From an uncultured Clostridia bacterium (GTDB taxonomy: Bacteria > Bacillota > Clostridia > Christensenellales > Borkfalkiaceae), in contig CALVMP010000011.1 in the NCBI GenBank assembly GCA_944346655.1, forward strand, positions 1 through 35,251: 35,251 nucleotides of DNA, written 5' to 3'. Below the pieces are notes generated by a model. The model searched no databases, had not been told where the DNA came from, and saw only the letters and a list, made by a program, of their open reading frames with translations. Positions 29,004 through 35,251 of this stretch are shown here, piece by piece; position 1 is the first letter of the stretch, and each line of letters opens with the position of its first letter. A program made the position numbers and the translations under genes.

Positions 29004-30407
29004 TTAAAATTCGATCGCCTTTTCGATATAGCTTTCAAGCTCGGATATGGGCAGGCGAATCTGCTCCATGCTGTCGCGGTCGCGCACGGTTACGGTGTCG
29101 TTCTCGAGCGTGTCAAAGTCAACGGTAATGCAGAAGGGCGTGCCTATCTCGTCCTGCCTGCGGTAGCGCTTGCCGATGGAACCCGTAACGTCGTACGTCA
29201 CGCAGAATTTTTTGGCGAGCTTTTTATATACCTCGTCCGCCTTTTCGGAAAGGTTCTTTTGCAGGGGCAGGATTGCCGCCTTGTAGGGAGCGAGGAAGGG
29301 ATGGAGGTGCAGAACGGTTCTCACGTCCTTTTTGGTCTCGTCCAGAACTTCCTCGTCGTATGCGTCGGTGAGGTATGCGAGCACCATTCTCTCGACGCCT
29401 AAAGAGGGCTCTATAACGTAGGGAATATACTTCTCGTTGGTTACGGGGTCGGTGTACTCCATGCTCTCGCCGCTCTCGTTCTGGTGCTGGGTCAAATCAT
29501 AGTCCGTCCTGTCGGCAACGCCCCACAACTCGCCCCAGCCGAAGGCAAAGTTATACTCAAAGTCGGTAGTCGCCTTGGAGTAGAACACAAGCTCTTCGGG
29601 GGAGTGGTCGCGAAGCCTTAAATTTTCCTCCTTCATGCCGAGCGAGAGGAGGAAGGAGCGGCAGTATTCCTTCCAGTAGGAAAACCATTCAAGGTCGGTG
29701 CCGGGCTTGCAGAAGAACTCGAGCTCCATCTGCTCGAACTCCCTCACGCGGAATATAAAGTTTCCCGGCGTGATTTCGTTTCTGAACGACTTGCCTATCT
29801 GCCCTATGCCGAAGGGCACCCTCATTCTCGTTGAACGCTGCACGTTTTTGAAGTTTACAAAAATGCCCTGCGCCGTCTCGGGGCGGAGGTAAACGGTGTT
29901 CACGCTGTCCTCGGTAACGCCCTGAAAGGTCTTGAACATGAGGTTGAACTTTCTTATGGGCGTAAAGTCGCTCTTGCCGCATACGGGGCAGACTACGTTA
30001 TGTTCCTTTATGAACGCCTCCAAGGCGTCGTTGTCCATGGCTTCGACCTTTACGTCCATGTTGTGCTTGGCAACGTAAGCTTCAACAAGGTTGTCGGCGC
30101 GGTGCCTCGTCTTGCAGTTCTTGCAGTCCATAAGGGGGTCGGAAAATCCTCCGAGGTGCCCCGAAGCCTTCCACGTCCTCGTGTTCATGAGTATGGCGCA
30201 GTCGACGCCGCAGTTGTAGGTGTTTTCGGTCACGAACTTTTTCCACCACGCCTTTTTTATGTTGTTTTTAAGCTCTACGCCCAAAGGACCATAGTCCCAC
30301 GTGTTGGCGAGTCCGCCGTAAATTTCACTTCCGGGAAAGATAAATCCCCTGTTCTTGCAAAGGGCGACCAGCTTCTCCTGCGTCACCGCTCTCTTCTTTT
30401 CAGCCAT
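29004..30407 (-). CDS. glyQS: Glycyl-tRNA synthetase, homodimeric class II type
   Basis: A 467-residue class II synthetase that charges tRNA-Gly as an alpha2 dimer, unlike the alpha2-beta2 form of many bacteria. Motifs: [24 protein letters not shown] near the N-terminus, a zinc-type pair CKNC...CPVC (about residues 90-150), motif 2 [14 protein letters not shown]-like [51 protein letters not shown], and motif 3 [18 protein letters not shown]. The C-terminal anticodon-binding domain follows. The start MAEKKRAV at 30407 has GAAGGAG at proper distance. A longer frame to 30446 lacks its own site. Confidence 0.97.
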   Translation of the reverse strand: MAEKKRAVTQEKLVALCKNRGFIFPGSEIYGGLANTWDYGPLGVELKNNIKKAWWKKFVTENTYNCGVDCAILMNTRTWKASGHLGGFSDPLMDCKNCKTRHRADNLVEAYVAKHNMDVKVEAMDNDALEAFIKEHNVVCPVCGKSDFTPIRKFNLMFKTFQGVTEDSVNTVYLRPETAQGIFVNFKNVQRSTRMRVPFGIGQIGKSFRNEITPGNFIFRVREFEQMELEFFCKPGTDLEWFSYWKEYCRSFLLSLGMKEENLRLRDHSPEELVFYSKATTDFEYNFAFGWGELWGVADRTDYDLTQHQNESGESMEYTDPVTNEKYIPYVIEPSLGVERMVLAYLTDAYDEEVLDETKKDVRTVLHLHPFLAPYKAAILPLQKNLSEKADEVYKKLAKKFCVTYDVTGSIGKRYRRQDEIGTPFCITVDFDTLENDTVTVRDRDSMEQIRLPISELESYIEKAIEF

Positions 30408-30457
30408 AAAAAACTCCTTCGGCGCACTTGGCAAAAGTGCACACAAAAATATTATAG

Positions 30458-30463
30458 CAACAT
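30458..30463 (-). promoter_or_regulatory. Extended -10 promoter of glyQS
   Basis: On the minus strand TGCTATAAT (extended -10) lies about 50 nt before the start. A second set, TTGACT-17-TAAAAT, lies just upstream. A GCACTT/AAGTGC hairpin stands between the -10 and the ribosome binding site. Coordinates mark the -10 hexamer and are approximate. Confidence 0.55.
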
Positions 30464-30585
30464 TTTATATTACAACCCCGTTCAAGTCAAGCGAATGGTG
30501 CCTCTCTTGCGCTTCGCGGCAAAAAACATTTTTATATAATTTTCCAAAAAGTTAAGCAAAAGTATGTACAATTGTGTCAAATATG

Positions 30586-30594
30586 TGATATAAT
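30586..30594 (+). promoter_or_regulatory. Extended -10 promoter of fhs
   Basis: TGATATAAT at 30586-30594 (TGn plus TATAAT). No good -35 is seen. AAGAGG ahead of the ATG at 30625 is the ribosome binding site. Confidence 0.55.
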
Positions 30595-30624
30595 CTTAGC
30601 GGAGTATAATTTTAAGAGGTTGCT

Positions 30625-32286
30625 ATGCTTAGCGATATTGAAATAGCAGAGAGCTGTAAGTTAAAAGATATTCGGGAGATTGCGCAAAAGCTCGGGCTTT
30701 CGGAGGACGATCTCGAACTTTACGGAAAGTACAAGGCAAAGATAAACGTTAAAAAATTCAATCCGAAAGCAAAGCTCATTCTCGTTACCGCCATCAACCC
30801 CACGGCGAGCGGCGAGGGCAAAACCACCGTGTCGATAGGTCTTGCCGACGGCATGGCGCGGCTCGGCAAAAAGGTCTGCCTCGCCCTCAGGGAACCCTCT
30901 TTGGGTCCCGTGTTCGGCGTAAAGGGGGGCGCAGCCGGCGGGGGATACGCGCAGGTAGTGCCCATGGCGGATATCAACCTCCATTTCACGGGCGATCTGC
31001 ACGCCATAACTTCGGCAAACAACCTGCTGTGCGCCATGATAGACAACCACATTTTCCGCGGCAACGCGCTCGACATTCAGAAGGTGAACTTCCACCGCTG
31101 CATGGACATGAACGACAGGGCGCTGAGGGATATAACCCTAACCTGCAAAGCCGGCTCCATGAAGGGTTGTCGCGACTACGACCGCAAAGAAAGTTTTGAA
31201 ATAACCGCCGCCAGCGAGGTAATGGCAATTCTCTGTCTTTCGCGCGACCTTGCCGACTTAAAGGAGCGCCTCGGCAATATAGTGGTGGGCGTAAATTCCA
31301 AGGGCGAATATGTATACGCCCGCCAGCTCAACGCCCACGGCTCCATGGCAACCCTTTTAAAGGACGCCATAAATCCCAACCTCGTCCAGACCTTAGAGGG
31401 TACCCCCGCAATAATCCACGGCGGTCCCTTTGCAAACATAGCCCACGGCTGCAATTCGGTCCGCGCAACCTATGCCGCAATGACTTTTGCCGACTACGCC
31501 GTCACCGAGGCGGGCTTCGGCGCCGACCTGGGGGCTGAAAAATTCCTCGACACCAAGTGCCGCGTCGCGGGCGTTTCCCCCGACTGCGTGGTGGTGGTTG
31601 CCACCGTAAAGGCGCTCAAGCTGCACGGCGGGGCAGATAAAAACAATCTTGCCGCAAGCGACGTCGCCTCGTTAAAGGCGGGGCTTCCCAATCTTTTAAA
31701 GCACGTCGAAAACATGAAAAAGGTATATTCCCGTCCCGTCGTCGTAGCCATGAACAGGTTTGCAACCGATTCCGAAGAGGAGATTAAAACGGTCATGCAG
31801 GCATGCGGGGAGACGGGAACTGAGGCAATCTTCACCGACGTATTCTTAAAGGGCGGCGAAGGGGGAGAGGAACTCGCCGAAGCCGTAATAAAAGCTTGCG
31901 AAAACAAGAAGCCCCTTACATACGCCTACAACCTTCAGGACGATATAAAGACCAAGATAAACGACATAGTTACAAAGGTTTACGGCGGCGACGGAGCCGT
32001 CTACTCCGAACAGGCGGAAACCTCCTTAAGGGAGATCGAATCAAACGGCATAAAGGGTCTGCCGGTAATAATCGCCAAAACGCAGTATTCCCTCTCTGAC
32101 GACGCAAAAAAGCTTGCCCGTCCCACGGGATTTACCGTTCACATAAGGGATATAATCTATAAGGGCGGCGCAAACTTCATTGTTGCCATAGCGGGCGACA
32201 TAATGCTCATGCCCGGGCTCGGCAAAATCCCTTCCGCCGAAAAAATCGATATCGACGAGAACGGAAACATAACAGGGCTTTCCTGA
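30625..32286 (+). CDS. fhs: Formate-tetrahydrofolate ligase
   Basis: A 553-residue enzyme that joins formate to tetrahydrofolate with ATP, giving 10-formyl-THF for purines, initiator tRNA and, in acetogens, the methyl branch of the Wood-Ljungdahl pathway. The P-loop TASGEGKTT is at residues 60-68. REPSLGPVFGVKGGAAGGGYAQVVPM, NLHFTGDLHAI, DMNDRALR and EAGFGADLGAEKF are family-specific blocks. Length is usual (about 555). It is followed after 33 nt by glnS without a terminator. No methylene-THF dehydrogenase or acetyl-CoA synthase gene lies nearby, so nothing here argues for acetogenesis. Confidence 0.98.
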   Translation: MLSDIEIAESCKLKDIREIAQKLGLSEDDLELYGKYKAKINVKKFNPKAKLILVTAINPTASGEGKTTVSIGLADGMARLGKKVCLALREPSLGPVFGVKGGAAGGGYAQVVPMADINLHFTGDLHAITSANNLLCAMIDNHIFRGNALDIQKVNFHRCMDMNDRALRDITLTCKAGSMKGCRDYDRKESFEITAASEVMAILCLSRDLADLKERLGNIVVGVNSKGEYVYARQLNAHGSMATLLKDAINPNLVQTLEGTPAIIHGGPFANIAHGCNSVRATYAAMTFADYAVTEAGFGADLGAEKFLDTKCRVAGVSPDCVVVVATVKALKLHGGADKNNLAASDVASLKAGLPNLLKHVENMKKVYSRPVVVAMNRFATDSEEEIKTVMQACGETGTEAIFTDVFLKGGEGGEELAEAVIKACENKKPLTYAYNLQDDIKTKINDIVTKVYGGDGAVYSEQAETSLREIESNGIKGLPVIIAKTQYSLSDDAKKLARPTGFTVHIRDIIYKGGANFIVAIAGDIMLMPGLGKIPSAEKIDIDENGNITGLS

Positions 32287-32319
32287 CCGTGCAATTAATT
32301 TTTACAGGTTTATATAAAA

Positions 32320-33969
32320 ATGCAACTTCCCGAAGCTACAAATTTTATCGAACAAATCATCAATGAAGAGCTGGAGGCGGGCAAATTCGAAAGCCGCGGC
32401 AACCTCATCCAGGTGCGTTTCCCCCCGGAGCCCAACGGCTATCTTCATATCGGTCACGTAAAGGCGCTGTGCATAAACTTCGGCGTCAAGGAAAAGTACC
32501 ACGGCAAGCTCAACCTGCGCATGGACGACACCAACCCCGCCAAGGAGGACTACGAGTACGTAAACTCCATAATCGAAGCGATAAAGTGGCTGGGCTTCGA
32601 ATACGACAAATTAGTATTCGCTTCCGACTATTACGACGAGTTATATGCCATTGCCGAAAAATATATTATGGAAGGCAACGCCTATGTGTGCGACCTTTCG
32701 GCTGAAGAAATTACGGCTACCCGCGGCACGCTGACGGAGCCCGGCACAAATTCCCCCTACCGCAACAGGTCTGTGGAGGAAAATTTAAAGCTCTTCCGCG
32801 AAATGAAGGCGGGCAAATATCCCGACGGGGCTAAGGTCTTAAGGGCAAAGATAGATATGTCGTCGCCAAACATCAACATGCGCGACCCCGTAATCTACCG
32901 CATAGCCCACGTTCCCCACTACCGCCAGGGCGATAAGTGGTGCATATATCCCATGTACGACTATGCCCACCCCCTTTCCGACGCGATAGAGGGCATAACC
33001 CATTCGCTGTGCTCGCTCGAGTTTGAAAACCACCGTCCCTTATACGACTGGGTTATCGAAAAAGCGGGCTTCCCCGCGCCCGTGCCCAGACAGATAGAGT
33101 TTGCGCGCCTCAACATAACCAACATGCTCATGTCCAAGCGGTATTTGAAAAAGCTTGTCGACGAAGGTTTTGTGCGCGGCTGGGACGACCCCCGCATGCC
33201 CACGCTTATGGGGCTCAAAAACCGCGGAGTTCCCCCCGAGGCGCTCAAAAAATTCTGCGCCGACGTCGGCGTTGCCAAAAACTATTCGGTGGTCAGCCTC
33301 GCCCAGCTTGACGAGTGCATCCGCGACGAACTCAACAAAACGGCTGAACGCGCCATGGCAGTGTTCGACCCTGTAAAGCTCACAATAACCAATTATTCGG
33401 GCGAGGAGGAACTCGACTTCGAAATCAACCCCCTCGACGGCTCGGGCGCAACGCGCAAGGTAAAGTTTACCGGCACGGTCTATATCGACCGCGACGACTT
33501 CGCCTTGAACCCTCCCCCCAAGTACAAGCGCCTCACGGTGGGTTCCAATGTCCGCCTCAAGGCTGCGTACATCGTCCGCTGCGACGACGTTGTTTTGGAT
33601 GAAAACGGTGAGGTAAAGGAAATTTTATGTACCTACTTCCCCGAAACGCGTTCGGGCAGCGAGGTAAAGAGCGAGGTAAAGGCAAAGGGCGTCATTCACT
33701 GGGTGGACGCAAAGTACGGCAAAGATGTTCAGGTGAGGCGGTATAAGCCCCTTTTAAAGGACGAGGAGTACCCCGACCAGGACTATGCCGAACGCCTCGA
33801 TAAAGAGAGCGAAACTATTTTCTACGCCAAGTGCGAACCGTACGTTGCCGAGGGGGAGGACGAAAAGCCCTACCAGTTCATGCGCACGGGTTACTATAAA
33901 AAGTGCACCGACGGTGGCGAGGCAGTTCTTTCCGAAATCGTCACCTTAAAGGATAACTTCAACAAATAA
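32320..33969 (+). CDS. glnS: Glutaminyl-tRNA synthetase
   Basis: A 549-residue class I synthetase that charges tRNA-Gln directly. RFPPEPNGYLHIGHVKAL carries HIGH at residues 43-46 and M271-S-K-R274 is the KMSKS counterpart. NLRMDDTNP, SPYRNRSVEENLKLF, HSLCSLEFENHRPLYDWV and the beta-barrel anticodon domain (YTKVKFTGTVYIDRDDF-like KVKFTGTVYIDRDDF) match GlnRS rather than GluRS. Most Firmicutes lack GlnRS and use GatCAB transamidation, so its presence marks a lineage that acquired it. The ribosome binding site is weak (ACAGG, far from the ATG), which suggests coupling to fhs. Confidence 0.97.
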   Translation: MQLPEATNFIEQIINEELEAGKFESRGNLIQVRFPPEPNGYLHIGHVKALCINFGVKEKYHGKLNLRMDDTNPAKEDYEYVNSIIEAIKWLGFEYDKLVFASDYYDELYAIAEKYIMEGNAYVCDLSAEEITATRGTLTEPGTNSPYRNRSVEENLKLFREMKAGKYPDGAKVLRAKIDMSSPNINMRDPVIYRIAHVPHYRQGDKWCIYPMYDYAHPLSDAIEGITHSLCSLEFENHRPLYDWVIEKAGFPAPVPRQIEFARLNITNMLMSKRYLKKLVDEGFVRGWDDPRMPTLMGLKNRGVPPEALKKFCADVGVAKNYSVVSLAQLDECIRDELNKTAERAMAVFDPVKLTITNYSGEEELDFEINPLDGSGATRKVKFTGTVYIDRDDFALNPPPKYKRLTVGSNVRLKAAYIVRCDDVVLDENGEVKEILCTYFPETRSGSEVKSEVKAKGVIHWVDAKYGKDVQVRRYKPLLKDEEYPDQDYAERLDKESETIFYAKCEPYVAEGEDEKPYQFMRTGYYKKCTDGGEAVLSEIVTLKDNFNK

Positions 33970-33990
33970 CCTCAGAGAGGTCAAACGGAT

Positions 33991-35238
33991 ATGATAACTT
34001 ATATTTTAATCGCCATATGCGTCATTGCAGCCATAGGGCTGATAGTCGGTTTCTTTCTCGGCTACACCCGCCAGTCAAGCTGGGGCGGCTGCGTTCTGGG
34101 TGCGGCTCTCGTCTGCTTCGTCGTTGACAGGGCTGGTTTTGCCGAACAGTGGGTCGGCGAAAACACCGGCTATACGGGGCTTGTAAGGTTGGGCACGGCA
34201 CTCCTGTCGCTCATAATTTTAACCCTTCTGTTCGCCCTCGTAAAGAGATTTTTAAACGACCGCATAGCCGCAAGAAGAAAGCTCGCCTTCTACCGCAGCT
34301 ACGACGAGAGGGAGGACAACGTAACAAGAACGCTCATAGCGCTCGACAAAAAGGATAAAAAGGCATACCGCCGCTATTCCAAAAAGAAGTTCAGTGCAGG
34401 TGGCGGCGCGTGGGGCGCGGTAAACCGCATATTCGGCGCAATTACCCTTGCTCTCAACATCTTCGTCGCCCTCTCCATAATCGGCGGGCTCGCCATCATA
34501 ATTCTCGACAGCTGCCACGTCGATTCGGTCATGGGCTACATACCTGCGGACAGCGATCTGTGGCTGGCGTGGAAGGGTGAGCTTTCGGCAATCCTTTTAG
34601 ACGTAATAGTCATCACGCTCATGTGCATGTGTCTGCATTCCGGCTACAGGGGCGGCGTGCTCTCGGTGCTGTCAACAATCCTCTGCCTCGGAGTGCTCGT
34701 CGGTGCGGGCTGGCTTGCATACTATGTCGGCTTCGGCACAGACGCCTTTCTCGGCGCAGGCAACTCCGTGTACGCCACTTTCGAAGGCGCCCTCTCGGGC
34801 TTCGTCGGCATGGCGGAATGGCTCACCGAGGAATTCTTTGCCCGCCTGTTCGTAACCGTAATAGCCTTCTTAATCCTGCTCATACCTGCAATAATTATCT
34901 GCATATTCTTACCCAAGGCAATCGATAAGCTTCGCTCGTTCGAAACTCTCTCCGTCATCGACGGCGTCCTCGGCGCGGTTTTATCCGTTGCGGTCGTGTC
35001 GGCTGTTTTGCTAATATTCGGTACATACTTCTATCAGCTCTGCACGCTCGAAGGCTTCGAGGAGGGCTGCGCTGTAATCAACGATTATATGATGCGCTCC
35101 CACGTTGCAAAGGGACTTTACAGCGAAAATATTCTCAATTTCCTCTACGCCTCCGGCGCCGACGGCACCGAATACAGAATATTCGGCATAGAGGTCATAT
35201 CCGACTGGCTCAACGGTCTGCTCGGCTCCGCGCAGTAA
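33991..35238 (+). CDS. Polytopic membrane protein of unknown function (CvpA-like N-terminus)
   Basis: A 415-residue protein with about eight hydrophobic segments. The first (ILIAICVIAAIGLIVGFFLGYTRQ) with the G-x-x-x-G-[YF]-x-R-Q end recalls CvpA-type proteins. A basic cytoplasmic loop lies at about residues 88-135 (KRFLNDRIAARRKLAF...KKDKKAYRRYSKKK). Later segments are Gly/Ala/Val rich, and the C-terminal 60 residues are soluble. I do not assign a function. It lies 21 nt after glnS with GAGAGG upstream, so it probably shares the fhs-glnS transcript. Thirteen bases remain after its stop. Confidence 0.75.
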   Translation: MITYILIAICVIAAIGLIVGFFLGYTRQSSWGGCVLGAALVCFVVDRAGFAEQWVGENTGYTGLVRLGTALLSLIILTLLFALVKRFLNDRIAARRKLAFYRSYDEREDNVTRTLIALDKKDKKAYRRYSKKKFSAGGGAWGAVNRIFGAITLALNIFVALSIIGGLAIIILDSCHVDSVMGYIPADSDLWLAWKGELSAILLDVIVITLMCMCLHSGYRGGVLSVLSTILCLGVLVGAGWLAYYVGFGTDAFLGAGNSVYATFEGALSGFVGMAEWLTEEFFARLFVTVIAFLILLIPAIIICIFLPKAIDKLRSFETLSVIDGVLGAVLSVAVVSAVLLIFGTYFYQLCTLEGFEEGCAVINDYMMRSHVAKGLYSENILNFLYASGADGTEYRIFGIEVISDWLNGLLGSAQ

Positions 35239-35251
35239 AATCTGAGCAACC

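Noticed and set aside
30407-30470. GTG-started short ORF six bases after TATAAT upstream of glyQS
   Set aside because: It follows the N6 spacing but uses GTG, overlaps the glyQS start, has a normal ribosome binding site next to it and shows only scattered Gly codons and no competing hairpins, so a leader peptide is not supported.
1-35251. CRISPR arrays, prophage, insertion sequences, toxin-antitoxin or defence systems
   Set aside because: No regularly spaced repeats, transposase, integrase or recognisable defence gene was found. The only repeat cluster (25762-26016) has irregular, palindromic parts without coding capacity.

Overview
The window reads as chromosomal DNA of an endospore-forming member of the Firmicutes/Bacillota, most likely an uncultivated gut-type Clostridia (inference). 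It carries spoVT, a SpoVB/YabM-like flippase gene, yabN/mazG, spoIIGA, sigE, sigG and an uninterrupted sigK. Promoters are near-consensus sigma-A type, most genes have strong AGGAG ribosome binding sites, and coding sequence is moderately GC-rich between AT-rich gaps. I see no phage, insertion sequence, CRISPR array or rRNA. Two tRNA genes (Ala-GGC and Ser-TGA) are present, both on the minus strand.

Layout. 1-2.5 kb: tRNA-Ala, a lipoprotein serpin, and pnuC behind a structured leader RNA. 2.5-4.5 kb: a PerR-like regulator and a convergent polytopic membrane protein gene. 4.6-9.4 kb: a tightly packed membrane operon (two unknown membrane proteins, cardiolipin synthase, a YjdF-like protein), then the DUF368/PopT polyprenyl-phosphate transporter. 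9.4-11.4 kb: a CPBP protease gene, tRNA-Ser and a secreted InlB-repeat-like protein. 11.7-15.9 kb: spoVT, yabM, mazG and dus, overlapping end to end. 15.9-18.3 kb: spoIIGA-sigE-sigG. 18.3-21.9 kb: tmcAL, divergent from pta-ackA. 22.0-22.7 kb: DUF177-rpmF. 22.8-25.8 kb: a copper ATPase fused to a CopZ-like domain, then an ArsR regulator. 25.8-26.8 kb: a palindromic repeat mosaic, then sigK. 26.8-28.8 kb: tyrS behind an attenuator, then yigZ. 29.0-35.2 kb: glyQS (minus strand), then fhs, glnS and a membrane protein gene.

The most notable find is upstream of tyrS. Twenty to 190 bases after sigK there is a consensus promoter, a 19-codon ORF with adjacent tyrosine codons (TAT TAC), and three mutually exclusive RNA pairings ending in a terminator-like hairpin. 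This is a complete leader-peptide attenuator for tyrosyl-tRNA synthetase, where Firmicutes normally use a T-box. The leader ORF begins exactly 6 nt after TATAAT, so it would be translated from a leaderless transcript.

The same TATAAT-N6-ATG arrangement without a Shine-Dalgarno sequence recurs at three other genes (PerR-like, the 4.4 kb membrane protein, the CPBP protease). This suggests leaderless expression is a regular mode here, alongside ordinary SD-led genes.

Sporulation control can also be read from the DNA. The spoIIGA promoter has a 22-nt spacer like B. subtilis spoIIG, and sigG has a hairpin that takes in part of its ribosome binding site. Other points worth a look are a DKTAT phosphorylation motif and an internal CopZ start in the copper ATPase, and the unassigned pnuC leader RNA.
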